In this document: positions 1-8,140 of the stretch, piece after piece | Layout: the number at the start of each line of letters is the position of its first letter | Numbering within the stretch: position 1 is the first letter of the stretch | Source: Egibacteraceae bacterium | Lineage (GTDB): Bacteria > Actinomycetota > Nitriliruptoria > Euzebyales > Egibacteraceae | Direction of reading: 5' to 3' | NCBI GenBank assembly: GCA_040905805.1 | Contig: JBBDQS010000051.1 | Span: 1-41,642 of the forward strand | DNA length: 41,642 bases | Made by a program: the position numbers and the translations under genes | The notes under the pieces: model-generated | Databases searched by the model: none | What the model saw: the letters and a program-made list of their open reading frames with translations, nothing else | What the model was told of the DNA's origin: nothing

Positions 1-749
1 CGCAGGTGCTCGTCGACCTCAGTGCGCTTTAGGTCGGAGAGCTCGTCGCGCTGGGTCGCCGCGTCGGCGGCCAGCGAGTCGAGGGACACCTTCGCGCCGA
101 GCAGCTCGACCACCCGCTCGGCCAGGGCCAGGGTGCCCGCGAGGTAGCTGGCGCCCGCCAGGTAGTGCGGGACCCCCGCCCAGAGGCTCGTCGACTGCAT
201 CCCCGCCTCGGTGCAGGTGTGGTGCAGCACGCCGGTGATGCCCGTGGGTCCCTCGTAGCGCGTGGGGCGCAACCCGAGCTGGGCGCCGAGGACCAGGTCG
301 GTGGTGGTGCCCGTGACCGGCACCGGCCTGGTGTGCGCCGCGTCCACCTGCAGGGCCCCGAGGGTCACGACCAGCTCGACGCCGAGGTCCTGGGCGAGGT
401 GGGTGACCGCGGCGGTGAAGGTGCGCCACCGCAGGTTGGGCTCCGTTCCCTGGAGGACCACCAGGTCACGCTCGATGCCGGGGACCGCGCTCCAGGAGAA
501 CAGGTTGCCCGGCCATTCGATCCGCCGGCGGCCTTCCCCCGCGTTGCGCACGTGGGGCCGGGTCGCCTGGAAGTCGAAGAAGTCCTCCGGGTCGATCTCG
601 GCGAAGCCCTCGGCATCGGTCTCGGCGGCCAGCACCTCCACGGCCCCCGACGCCGCCTCCCCCGCGTCGTTCCACCCCTGGAAGGCTGCGATCAGCACGG
701 GCCGGCGCAACACGGGCGGCCGCTTGCGTATCGTCACCACGTTGGCCAC
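1..749 (-). CDS. PAC2 family protein (proteasome assembly chaperone-like), 3' end outside window
   Basis: Reading the minus strand from the GTG at 749 gives an open frame of 249 codons that runs off the window without a stop. The protein starts VANVVTIRKRPPVLRRPVLI and continues with AAFQGWNDAGEAAS, the N-terminal signature of bacterial PAC2 proteins, relatives of eukaryotic proteasome assembly chaperone 2. A later stretch around residues 165-200, GITGVLHHTCTEAGMQST and WAGVPHYL, fits the conserved core of the same family. A GAGGAG ribosome-binding site lies 7-8 bases before the GTG. The gene starts about 20 bases after the stop of the alpha/beta hydrolase upstream, so the two are probably one transcript. 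Actinobacteria with proteasomes commonly carry such proteins, but their molecular role in bacteria is not established. The family call is firm; the function is open. Confidence 0.85.
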   Translation of the reverse strand, partial: MANVVTIRKRPPVLRRPVLIAAFQGWNDAGEAASGAVEVLAAETDAEGFAEIDPEDFFDFQATRPHVRNAGEGRRRIEWPGNLFSWSAVPGIERDLVVLQGTEPNLRWRTFTAAVTHLAQDLGVELVVTLGALQVDAAHTRPVPVTGTTTDLVLGAQLGLRPTRYEGPTGITGVLHHTCTEAGMQSTSLWAGVPHYLAGASYLAGTLALAERVVELLGAKVSLDSLAADAATQRDELSDLKRTEVDEHL

Positions 750-768
750 GTCGTCGCTCCTCTCGTCC

Positions 769-1497
769 TCACGACCCGCCCGCTCGCCGCAGGAAGTCGG
801 TCAGCGCCGGCCCCACGATCCGGTGGCGGGTGAGCTGCACCTCGTGCCGGCCCGCCGGCACGACCAGCTCCTCGTCCCGCGCCAGCACGCGTCGCAGCTC
901 GGCATAGTGCGTCGGGTCGACCGCGGGGTCGCGGTCACCGCGCACCAGCAGGACTGGGCACCGCAGCGCCGTCAGCGCCTCCACGTCGACCCGCACCTCG
1001 AGCCCCGCGGCGTCGCGCCGGCACACGTCCTTCCACGCGTCGTCGCCGCCCTGGGGGGCGTGCAGACCCGCCAGGTGCTTGGCCCACACCGGGTACTGCG
1101 ACTCCAGCCGGTCGGGATCGAACTCGGTACGCCAGGCGGTCAACCCCTCGTGCTCGCGGATGCTCACCCCCACGAGCGTCAGGGACGCGAAGACGGCCGG
1201 TCGGCGGGTCGCGAGGTCCAGCGCCGCCTGCCCGCCCATGCTGAACGCCGCGACGTGCACGGGCCCATCCAGGTCGGTGAGGTAGCGCTCGACCGCGTCG
1301 ACCAGCACCCCGCGGGTGTAGGAGCCGTCCGCGGGCAGGGGCGTCCGGCCATGGCCGGGCAGGTCCGGAAGGTGCACGTGCCAGCGCTCCGCCAGCGGGC
1401 GGACCAGCTTGGACCAGTGGTAGCGGCCCGTGCCGATGCCCCCGTGCAGCAACACCAACGGCGCGGCGCTGTCCTGGCCCTCCCTCTCGGCGTACAC
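769..1497 (-). CDS. alpha/beta hydrolase
   Basis: The 242-residue protein is a complete single-domain alpha/beta hydrolase. The oxyanion-hole strand LVLLHGG is at residues 14-20, DLPGHG at 45-50, the nucleophile elbow AFSMGG around Ser86 (the first Gly of GxSxG is Ala), a probable acid Asp190 in RGDRDP, and the catalytic His218 in AGRHEV. No signal peptide is visible, so it is probably cytosolic. It starts with GTG at 1497; no alternative ATG, GTG or TTG in frame lies just upstream, and no strong Shine-Dalgarno site precedes it, so the start is less certain than the fold. It reads away from ychF, with a 95-bp shared promoter region, and is followed closely by the PAC2 gene. The substrate cannot be told; small-molecule ester or C-C hydrolases look like this. 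Confidence 0.85.
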   Translation of the reverse strand: MYAEREGQDSAAPLVLLHGGIGTGRYHWSKLVRPLAERWHVHLPDLPGHGRTPLPADGSYTRGVLVDAVERYLTDLDGPVHVAAFSMGGQAALDLATRRPAVFASLTLVGVSIREHEGLTAWRTEFDPDRLESQYPVWAKHLAGLHAPQGGDDAWKDVCRRDAAGLEVRVDVEALTALRCPVLLVRGDRDPAVDPTHYAELRRVLARDEELVVPAGRHEVQLTRHRIVGPALTDFLRRAGGS

Positions 1498-1592
1498 GGT
1501 GCCGATGCTAGTCGCCTTCGTGCCGGACGCAGCAGCGGCGGCCCGGCGGCGTAGCCTGGGCCGAGTCCCCCTCCACCCAAGGATGCGTCGCC

Positions 1593-2684
1593 ATGAGCCT
1601 GCAAGTCGGCATCGTCGGCCTGCCCAACGTCGGCAAGTCGACCCTGTTCAACGCGGTCAGCGCCGCGGGAGCCGAGGCGGCCAACTACCCGTTCGCGACG
1701 ATCGAGCCCAACGTCGGTGTGGTCCCGCTGCGCGACGAGCGCCTGGAGACGCTCGCGCGCCTGGCCGCGTCGGCCAAGACCACCCCGACCAGCGTGGAGT
1801 TCCTCGACATCGCCGGGCTCGTCGCCGGCGCGAGCCGCGGGGAGGGACTCGGCAACCAGTTCCTCGCCCACATCCGCGAGGTCGCCTGCATCGTGCACGT
1901 CGTGCGGTGCTTCGACGACCCGGACGTGGTGCACGTCGACGGCTCGGTCGACCCCGCCCGGGACGTGGAGGTCATCAACACCGAGCTCCTGCTGAAGGAC
2001 CTGGAGACGGTCGAGCGCCGGGCGGACCGCGCCGCGCGCACCGCCCGCGCCGGTGACCGGGCCGCCGTCGCCGAGGCCGAGCTGCTGGCCCGGCTGCGCG
2101 ACCACCTGGCGGCGGGGGAGCCGGCCCGCTCCTTCCCCCCCAGCGAGGAGGCCGCGGCGGTGTCCCGGGAGCTCGGCCTGCTGACCGCCAAGCCGGTCCT
2201 CTACGCCGCCAACGTCGGGGAGTCCGAGATCGCCGGCAACCACCACACCGACGTGGTGCGCGCCATCGCCGACAAGGAAGGCGCCGAAGCTCTGGTGGTC
2301 AGCGCCGAGGCCGAGGCGCAGATCGCCGAGCTCGACCACAGCGAGCGCGCCGAGTTCCTCGCCGACCTCGGGCTCGAGCACTCCGGGCTCGACCAGCTCG
2401 TCGCCGCCGCCTACCGCCTGCTCGGCCTGATCACGTTCTTCACGGCGGGCCCCACCGAGTCCCGGGCCTGGACCATCCGGGAGGGGACGAAAGCCCCCGA
2501 GGCTGCCGGGGAGATCCACAGCGACATGCAGCGCGGGTTCATCCGTGCCGAGGCGATCGACTACACCGCCTACGCCGAGCTCGGCAGCGAGGCGGCCGCG
2601 CGCGACGCCGGCAAGCTGCGGGTGGAGGGCAAGGACTACCTCGTCCGCGACGGCGACGTGCTGCTGTTCCGCTTCAACGTGTGA
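1593..2684 (+). CDS. ychF: Redox/ribosome-associated ATPase YchF (Obg family)
   Basis: A 363-residue YchF/OLA1 protein, the normal length. The P-loop is at residues 8-17 (VGLPNVGKST region), switch II is DIAGLV at 72-77, and the base-specificity motif is NVGE at 207-210 in place of NKxD, the hallmark of YchF, which prefers ATP over GTP. A helical insertion (about 130-195) contains many charged residues, and a TGS domain occupies roughly 280-363, ending in the typical KDYLVRDGDVLLFRFNV. The protein binds ribosomes and is linked to translation and stress responses in other bacteria. The ATG at 1593 gives the conserved N-terminus MSLQVGIVG and has AAGGA a few bases upstream. It is transcribed alone, divergent from the hydrolase. 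Confidence 0.97.
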   Translation: MSLQVGIVGLPNVGKSTLFNAVSAAGAEAANYPFATIEPNVGVVPLRDERLETLARLAASAKTTPTSVEFLDIAGLVAGASRGEGLGNQFLAHIREVACIVHVVRCFDDPDVVHVDGSVDPARDVEVINTELLLKDLETVERRADRAARTARAGDRAAVAEAELLARLRDHLAAGEPARSFPPSEEAAAVSRELGLLTAKPVLYAANVGESEIAGNHHTDVVRAIADKEGAEALVVSAEAEAQIAELDHSERAEFLADLGLEHSGLDQLVAAAYRLLGLITFFTAGPTESRAWTIREGTKAPEAAGEIHSDMQRGFIRAEAIDYTAYAELGSEAAARDAGKLRVEGKDYLVRDGDVLLFRFNV

Positions 2685-2810
2685 CTTGACGCGTGTGCCC
2701 GCTGGATCGGTATCGCTTTCGCGGGCGTCTTGATGAGGCAACACGAGCCATTGTGGAACTCAACAGGCTGTCGCAGAATCAGTCGACCGCGCCACCGTTG
2801 GCGCCCTGGG

Positions 2811-2868
2811 CGACGTGTCCGCGTTACGCGCACCCACGCCGGCGAAGTGTCCGCGTTACGACGTGTCC
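2811..2868. repeat. short direct repeats in front of the truncated sigma gene
   Basis: GTGTCCGCGTTACG occurs at 2815-2828 and again at 2847-2860 (32-bp period), and the overlapping CGACGTGTCC occurs at 2811-2820 and 2859-2868. They lie in the roughly 230-base stretch between ychF and the recognisable part of the sigma factor, which is less GC-rich than its surroundings and has no credible gene. The pattern resembles scars or ends left by a mobile element, but no transposase or clear terminal inverted repeat is present, so that origin is only a suggestion. Confidence 0.6.
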
Positions 2869-3474
2869 ATACGGCGGCTCCCCGTCCGCCAGCAGGCGTG
2901 TGCGCATGCTGGTCGGCGCGGCTTCAAGTTCTCGACCTATGCCACCTGGTGGATCCGCCAGGCCCTGCAGCGCGGGACGGCCAACACCGAACGCACCATC
3001 CGCCTGCCGACCGGCGTGCACGCCAACCTGCTGAAGGTGCGCGCGGCCGAGGCCCGCCTCGGCGCCGAGCTCGGCCGCCCGCCGTGCCTGGACGAGCTGT
3101 CCGAGGCGACCCGCCTGGACGAGGACGAGGTCCGCCAGGTGCTGGCGGCCGACTTCGCCGTGACGTCGCTGGACAAGCGGGTGTCCGCCGACGACGACGC
3201 CGCCGAGCTCGGCGCCCTGGTCGCGCGGTCCGGTGACGCGCCCGCGGACGAGGTCATCGATCAGCTGTTCCTCGAGGACGTCTTCGAGACCGCGCGCAAG
3301 AAGCTGTCGGAACGCAGCTGGTACGTGCTGAAGCGCCGGTACGGCCTGAACGGGTCGGAGCCGTCCACCCTGCAGGCGCTCGGCACCGAGCTCGGTGTGT
3401 CGCGGGAGACGGTGCGCAAGATCGAGCAGCAGGCCCTCGCCCGGCTGCAGCGCGCCCTGACGCCCGTGGGGTAG
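2815..3474 (+). pseudogene. 5'-truncated sigma-70 family RNA polymerase sigma factor (regions 2.4-4 only)
   Basis: From about base 2914 the frame encodes a primary-type sigma factor beginning in region 2.3-2.4 (GFKFSTYATWWIRQAL), followed by region 3 (RTIRLPTGVHANLLKVRAAE) and a complete region 4 with the -35 binding helix-turn-helix (ALGTELGVSRETVRKIEQQA). Regions 1.2, 2.1 and 2.2, which bind the core polymerase, are absent: the 33 codons before GFKF (MSALRAPTPAKC...) show no sigma similarity and lie across direct repeats. The open frame can be read from GTG 2815 as 219 residues, against 300 or more for an intact group 1/2 sigma factor. I therefore treat it as a remnant of a gene whose 5' half was lost, although the C-terminal fragment could still be translated. 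It ends 3 bases from the convergent aldo/keto reductase gene. Confidence 0.8.
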
Positions 3475-3477
3475 GCC

Positions 3478-4467
3478 TCAGGGGTGGCGCAGATCCCGAT
3501 CCGGGCGGCCGCCCGCCCGCGGGAAGTCCCACGGGTAGCCGCGGTCGGGCACGCTCACCCGGGTCAGCCGGCTGAGGTCGTCCTCGGCGAGCGCGAGGTC
3601 CGCAGCGGCCAGGCTCGCGTCCAGCTGGTCGGCGTGGCTGGCGCCGATGATGGGGATCGTCGAGGGCTGTGCCAGCACCCAGCCGACCGCCACCGTCGCG
3701 GGCTCGCTCCCCCGGGCGTCAGCGACCTCGCGGACCGCGTCGAGGGTGGCCCAGCCGCGCTCGTCGATGTTGTCCACGAACTGCGCGAAGCGGCCTTTGC
3801 CCTCCGCGGTCTCGCCCTGCACGTACTTGCCGGTCAGGAAGCCCGCGGCCAACGGGGACCAGGCCAGGATCCCCAGGCCGTTGGCGTGCGCGGCCGGCAG
3901 CGTCTCCAGCTCGATCTGGCGCTCCACCAGCGAGTACTGGGGCTGCAGGGACACGAAGCGGTCATCTCCTCTGGCCTCCTGCAGGCGACATGCCCGCTCC
4001 AGCTGCCAGCCGACGAAGTTCGAGATCCCCACATAGCGCACCTTGCCCGAGCGCACGAGGTCATGGAGCGCCGACAGCGTCTCGTCGAGCGGGGTGGTGG
4101 GGTCCCACGAGTGCAGCTGGAACAGGTCGACGTGGTCGGTGCCGAGGCGGCGCAGGCTCGCCTCCAGCGCCGCGATCAGGTGGCGGCGGTTTGATGAGCG
4201 GTCGTTGGGGCCGGGCCCGGTGGCCGCGTGGGCCTTGGTCGCGATGACGACGTCGTCGCGGTCCGCACCAAGCAGCTCCCCGAGGATCTCCTCGCTGCGT
4301 CCGCCGGTGTACACGTCGGCGGTGTCGAAGAAGGTACCGCCCGCGTCGCGGAAGCGTCCGACGATCGCCGCGGACTCGTCGCGATCTGCCGGGCCACCGA
4401 ACGTCATCGTGCCGAGGCACAGCTCGCTCACGACCAGGCCGCTGCGGCCGAGGTAGGTCTGCTGCAT
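3478..4467 (-). CDS. aldo/keto reductase
   Basis: A 329-residue AKR-superfamily protein, a TIM-barrel NADPH-dependent reductase. The catalytic tetrad is complete: Asp48 and Tyr53 in FFDTADVYTGG, Lys78 in VVIATKAH and His119 in LFQLHSWD. The N-terminus (YLGRSGLVVSELCLGTMTFG) and the C-terminal nucleotide-binding segment (PSTIPIIGASHADQL) are typical of the YajO/Tas-like bacterial group. The ATG at 4467 has AGGAG about eight bases upstream. The gene is convergent with the sigma remnant and divergent from tRNA-Val, whose likely -10 box lies only about 14 bases from this start codon. The physiological carbonyl substrate cannot be predicted from sequence. Confidence 0.93.
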   Translation of the reverse strand: MQQTYLGRSGLVVSELCLGTMTFGGPADRDESAAIVGRFRDAGGTFFDTADVYTGGRSEEILGELLGADRDDVVIATKAHAATGPGPNDRSSNRRHLIAALEASLRRLGTDHVDLFQLHSWDPTTPLDETLSALHDLVRSGKVRYVGISNFVGWQLERACRLQEARGDDRFVSLQPQYSLVERQIELETLPAAHANGLGILAWSPLAAGFLTGKYVQGETAEGKGRFAQFVDNIDERGWATLDAVREVADARGSEPATVAVGWVLAQPSTIPIIGASHADQLDASLAAADLALAEDDLSRLTRVSVPDRGYPWDFPRAGGRPDRDLRHP

Positions 4468-4496
4468 GATGTTCTCCTGCTACCATGTCGGGCTGC

Positions 4497-4569
4497 GGGC
4501 GGTTAGCTCAGTTGGGAGAGCGCCGGCTCGACAAGCCGGAGGTCACAGGTTCAAGCCCTGTACCGCCCA
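4497..4569 (+). tRNA. tRNA-Val (GAC anticodon)
   Basis: A full cloverleaf can be drawn: acceptor stem GGGCGGT/ACCGCCC (7 bp), D stem GCTC/GAGC, anticodon stem CCGGC/GCCGG around the loop TCGACAA, variable loop AGGTC, T stem ACAGG/CCTGT with loop TTCAAGC, and discriminator A at 4569. The anticodon at loop positions 34-36 is GAC, reading GUC and GUU valine codons. Position 33, almost always T, is C here. The 3' CCA is not encoded (ACCCC follows). A possible -10 hexamer TACCAT is at 4481-4486, eleven bases before the mature 5' end. Confidence 0.96.
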
Positions 4570-4680
4570 CCCCGTTGGATGATCGTGTCGCTCCGTACCC
4601 TGAGTCCCTTGCTGTCTCCCATGACTGGTCCTTCCTCGTGGGTCGTCTCCGGTCCCATCTGGTGCCGGAGCGCGGAAACC

Positions 4681-4944
4681 TCAGGCAGCGATTTCGTTGC
4701 CTTCCGCGTCGAAGGGATGCAGCTTGCGGGGATCGTGGCGCCGGAGCGCCTCGATCGCATCGTTGAGCTCGTCGGCATGGTCGGTGTGGGCACCGACGAC
4801 GTCGACCGCGCCTCCGACACCGGCTCCGGCCGCCACGCCACCGACGGTCGCCCGCACAGCCTTCTCGCCCATCCGCGCATCGGCCTGGCTGTGTCGGTGA
4901 CCGCCCGCCAAGGCGGCTTCGTCGGTGTGCTCGTCGCGGTCCAT
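4681..4944 (-). CDS. hypothetical small protein
   Basis: An 87-residue reading frame with a plausible ribosome-binding site (GGGAAGG eight bases before the ATG). The N-terminal third is acidic and histidine-rich (MDRDEHTDEAALAGGHRHSQ). It is followed by a Gly/Ala/Val stretch (residues 34-52, VGGVAAGAGVGGAVDVVG) resembling a glycine-zipper segment, and a C-terminus (NDAIEALRRHDPRKLHPFDA) that looks like ordinary protein sequence. I recognise no family. The long plus-strand frame over the same bases has no domain signal. It stands alone between tRNA-Val and the next small gene. It is probably a real gene, with modest certainty. Confidence 0.5.
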   Translation of the reverse strand: MDRDEHTDEAALAGGHRHSQADARMGEKAVRATVGGVAAGAGVGGAVDVVGAHTDHADELNDAIEALRRHDPRKLHPFDAEGNEIAA

Positions 4945-5108
4945 GGTCCGAGCCTTCCCCGGCGGCCCGTGGGCTCACACGCCCGTCACGTGGGAGCCGC
5001 CCTCGAGCCGCACCTGGTAGGCACGGTGGGCGCCCCCTCCGGAAGGGTTCGCTGCTGGCGCGGGCACCACTCCGTCGCGCGGGTCTTGGCGTGGCGTCTA
5101 CGACAGGA

Positions 5109-5315
5109 TTACAGGATGTCGCGGTTGCGGCGGTTGTCGGCGTCCAACCAGCCGCCATGGGACCCGCAGCACGGATTCGGGTTGTACCGGGACAGCCGCG
5201 TGCCGCATCCGGGGAACTCGCAGGACCGCGGTCGCGGCCCGGGGTGCTGGGTGAGCGGCTTGCCGTTCTGCAACGTCATGGCCCGCTCGACTCGGCGTCG
5301 GGGCATTGCATCCAC
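5109..5315 (-). CDS. small zinc-ribbon-like protein (CGTRLSRYNP motif)
   Basis: A GTG at 5315 preceded by a perfect AGGAGG with a 6-base spacer opens a 68-residue frame, VDAMPRRRVERAMTLQNG..., better supported than the much longer upstream extension of the same frame. The C-terminal half has four cysteines and a histidine in SCEFPGCGTRLSRYNPNPCC and GSHGGW, a C-x4-C ... C-C-x2-H arrangement expected to bind one zinc ion. Short proteins and domains with CGTRLSRYNP occur in actinobacteria and their phages, often beside regulators; I know no assigned function. The N-terminus is rich in Arg, compatible with nucleic-acid contact (inference). About 220 bases with no evident feature separate it from the next gene. 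Confidence 0.65.
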   Translation of the reverse strand: MDAMPRRRVERAMTLQNGKPLTQHPGPRPRSCEFPGCGTRLSRYNPNPCCGSHGGWLDADNRRNRDIL

Positions 5316-5539
5316 TGTCGACCTCCTGATCCACGCACGACGGGTTCGACGCGATCGCCGGCCAGGGACCGGGTCGGTATGCCGCACCCTACCCACCAGA
5401 AGGCGGGGCGAAACGGGCGGCGGCAGCACGCGAAGGCATGAGCGGAGGCCGGAGGGGGTAGCCATGTGGCGCACCAGGCCAATCGCGGAGCTGCCTCGAC
5501 GGTCTGCGTCGTCCCTGTTCGCCGACCGGGAGGGTCCTC

Positions 5540-6574
5540 GTGTCCATCGTGCCGCCCCCGCGCCCGTCACCTGCGCGCCCGGTCCTGCCCTCTCCGCGCG
5601 GCCCCCTCAGCGAGTTCGTCCTGGCGCACCTCGTCGCGCCACCGGGCCCGCTGCCCGCGGCGCCCGCAGCGGCCGACGACCCCCTTGCCGGCGACGACAC
5701 CCAGCTGGCGCTCTACCTCTGCTACGAGCTGCACTACCGCGGCTTCGCCGGAGTCGACGAGCGGTGGGAGTGGGAACCGTCCCTGCTCGCGTTCCGGCGG
5801 GAGCGCGAACAGGCCTTCGAGCGACGCCTCGCCGACGAGATCGGGGCGTTCACCGCGGACGGCGACGTGGCCACGGCACTGATCGACCTCCTGGACGCCC
5901 ATGACGGCCCGTCCCTCTCGCACACCATGCTCAGCACCGGCACGCTCGCCCACATGCGCGAGTTCGCGATGCACCGCTCGGCGTACCAGCTGAAGGAGGC
6001 GGACCCGCACAGCTGGGCGCTGCCGCGTCTGTCCGGCCCCCCGAAGGCCGCCCTGGTGGAGATCCAGGCCGACGAGTACGGGCAGGGCGTCTGCAAGGAC
6101 ATGCACGCCGAGCTGTTCGCCCTGACCATGCGCGAGCTCGGTCTGGACGACACCTATGGCGCCTACCTCGACCTCTTGCCGGGACCGACGCTGGCGACCG
6201 TCAACCTCGTGTCGCTCTTCGGGCTGCACCGGCGCCGGCGCGGGGCGCTGGTGGGTCACCTCGCCGTGTTCGAGATGACGTCGGTCGAGCCGATGGGGCG
6301 CTACAGCGCCACCCTGCGTCGGCTGGGACTGTCGGCGTGGGCGCGACTGTTCTACGACACCCATGTCGTGGCCGACGCCCATCACCAGACGGTGGCCGCC
6401 CGCGACCTGGCCGGCGGCCTGGTGCGCGCCGAACCCGAGCTCGCCCGCGACGTGCTCTTCGGGGCCCGGGCGATCATGCACGTGGAAGGTGCGTTCACCC
6501 GCATGATCCTCGCGGCGTGGGCCGCCGGGGGCACCGCGCTGCGCATGCCAGCCCGCCGCGAGTCCGTCGCGTGA
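5540..6574 (+). CDS. iron-containing redox enzyme family protein (haem-oxygenase-like fold)
   Basis: A 344-residue protein of the all-helical haem-oxygenase-like diiron superfamily. Candidate metal ligands are placed as the family expects: Glu63 in CYELHYRGF, Glu141 and His145 in MREFAMHRSAYQ, Glu174 with Asp178 and Tyr180 in LVEIQADEYG, then His275 and Asp279/His281 in YDTHVVADAHH, and His314-Glu316 near the end. Family members bind a dinuclear iron site and oxidise small substrates such as fatty acids or amino-acid derivatives. The first 50 residues are Pro/Ala-rich and probably disordered. The GTG at 5540 follows GGGAGG by about six bases. The gene stands alone, so its substrate is not suggested by context. 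Confidence 0.85.
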   Translation: MSIVPPPRPSPARPVLPSPRGPLSEFVLAHLVAPPGPLPAAPAAADDPLAGDDTQLALYLCYELHYRGFAGVDERWEWEPSLLAFRREREQAFERRLADEIGAFTADGDVATALIDLLDAHDGPSLSHTMLSTGTLAHMREFAMHRSAYQLKEADPHSWALPRLSGPPKAALVEIQADEYGQGVCKDMHAELFALTMRELGLDDTYGAYLDLLPGPTLATVNLVSLFGLHRRRRGALVGHLAVFEMTSVEPMGRYSATLRRLGLSAWARLFYDTHVVADAHHQTVAARDLAGGLVRAEPELARDVLFGARAIMHVEGAFTRMILAAWAAGGTALRMPARRESVA

Positions 6575-6720
6575 CGCCCACCCGCCGGGTCGCGGGGTGA
6601 GGACCCTGCCGGCGCCGGTCAGCGACGTGCTGCCCATCCGGTCCCGGGAGATGCCGTCCCACGCACCCCCGCGGCGCTATGCTCGGTCGTCTGGTCTGGT
6701 CTGGGGCAAAGGTGAGCTAT

Positions 6721-8034
6721 ATGCGCGGTCGTGTGGCAGGGGTGCTCCTCCTGGCGGCCTTGATCGTTGGCCTGCTGCCCCCGCTGTCGGCGACGGGCAG
6801 CGAGCTCGTGCCCCGTCTGCGCCACGTGGTGATGGAGGGCCTGCCGGCGGCCGTCACCGGCGAGGCCGGCCTGTCGCAGCAGGTCCTGGCGCCAGCCGCG
6901 TTCTCCCTGGTCGGGGTCTCGGTGCCCGAGGGGACCCGGGTGCTCCTGCGCACGGGCGACGCCGCGGGTGTCTGGTCCCCGTGGGTGGAGACCGAGGCGC
7001 TGGCCGACGACGGTGACGGGCCCGAGCCGGGCAGCCACGAGGCCGCCGAGGCCCGCCCGGGGTGGGAGCGGATGAGCGAGCCCCTATGGGTCGGTGAGGC
7101 GTCGCACCTGCAGGTGCGCGTCCTCGGGGGTGACCCCGGCGACGTCGCGGTCCACCTGGTGGACTCACTGGGCTTGTCCCGCTCCCTGCTGCAGCGGTTC
7201 GTGGATGCCTGGCGGGCGCCGTGGCGTGCGGCGGGCATCACCGAGGCGCAGGCGAGCACCCGGCCGCCGATCGTGACCCGGGCCCAATGGGGTGCGGACG
7301 AGTCGCGACGCCGTGGCAACCCCGCGCACTCGGCCAGCACCCGTGCGGGCATCCTGCACCACACCGCCGGCTCCAACGACTACACCCCGGAGCAGGCTCC
7401 GGGCATCGTGCGGGCGATCTACGCCTACCACACGGGCGCCCTGGGCTGGTCCGACATCGGCTACAACCTGCTCGTCGACCGGTTCGGGACCATCTACGAG
7501 GGTCGTGCCGGGGGGCTGGAGCAGGGGGTCATCGGTGCGCACGCCGGTGGTTTCAACACCGAGACGTTCGGGATCTCGATCATCGGCACCTTCATGTCCG
7601 CGCTGCCCCCGGGGCCCGCCCGCAGCGCGGCGGTCAGCGCGATCGCCTGGAAGTTCCAGCAGCACGGCATCAACGCCGACCCCAACGCCACCGTGGACAT
7701 CGTGAGCCGGGGGTCGACCCGCTACCCGCAGGGGGCGACGGCGCGCATGCACACCCTCTCGGCGCACCGCGACGTGTCGGCCACCGCGTGTCCAGGCGAC
7801 GCCCTCTACGCCCACATGGGCGAGCTGCGCCAGCAGGTGTACGCCGGTGTCCCACCCCCGCCGCCGGTGCCGGTGCCACCACCCCGTCGTCTGCTGCCGG
7901 ACCTTCCGGGCATGCTCCCCGAGCTCGACCTGCCCCTGACCGACGCCGACCTGCCGGTCACCCCGCCGACGGTCCCACCGGCGGTGTCCGAGCGCCGTCC
8001 CACCATGCGCCTGCGGGACCTCGTGCCGTGGTGA
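6721..8034 (+). CDS. secreted peptidoglycan recognition protein / N-acetylmuramoyl-L-alanine amidase
   Basis: The 437-residue product starts with a signal peptide ([20 protein letters not shown], cleavage expected near SATGS, about residue 26). An N-terminal region of roughly 150 residues precedes a PGRP/amidase_2 domain at about 180-365, beginning [13 protein letters not shown]. Zinc ligands are visible: the first His in ILHHTAGSN, the second His in LSAHRDV and the Cys in [21 protein letters not shown] and [13 protein letters not shown] are the usual core strands. The C-terminus is Pro-rich ([12 protein letters not shown] is nearly the real string) and may span the wall. The ATG at 6721 is preferred over the upstream in-frame ATG because it has AAAGGTG 6 bases before it and opens the signal peptide. 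It should cleave the lactyl-amide bond of peptidoglycan outside the cell. Confidence 0.92.
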   Translation: MRGRVAGVLLLAALIVGLLPPLSATGSELVPRLRHVVMEGLPAAVTGEAGLSQQVLAPAAFSLVGVSVPEGTRVLLRTGDAAGVWSPWVETEALADDGDGPEPGSHEAAEARPGWERMSEPLWVGEASHLQVRVLGGDPGDVAVHLVDSLGLSRSLLQRFVDAWRAPWRAAGITEAQASTRPPIVTRAQWGADESRRRGNPAHSASTRAGILHHTAGSNDYTPEQAPGIVRAIYAYHTGALGWSDIGYNLLVDRFGTIYEGRAGGLEQGVIGAHAGGFNTETFGISIIGTFMSALPPGPARSAAVSAIAWKFQQHGINADPNATVDIVSRGSTRYPQGATARMHTLSAHRDVSATACPGDALYAHMGELRQQVYAGVPPPPPVPVPPPRRLLPDLPGMLPELDLPLTDADLPVTPPTVPPAVSERRPTMRLRDLVPW

Positions 8035-8140
8035 CGGGGGCCTGTCCTCCTGGAGCGGGGTCCGCGACCGGCAACCGGTAGTCTGGAGGTCCACACCGCC
8101 GCTCGGGCGGTGCTGCTCCCCGAACCGAAGGACCGCTGGC

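Noticed and set aside
2690-2912. A complete insertion sequence in front of the sigma remnant
   Set aside because: No transposase frame or terminal inverted repeats were found; only short direct repeats are present.
4485-4766. A plus-strand frame reading RLAQLGERRLDKPEVTGSSP
   Set aside because: This is the well-known false translation of a tRNA gene, here tRNA-Val.
4579-5904. A 441-codon plus-strand frame between tRNA-Val and the iron redox gene
   Set aside because: It overlaps two better-supported small genes on the other strand and the start of the redox gene, and shows no domain.
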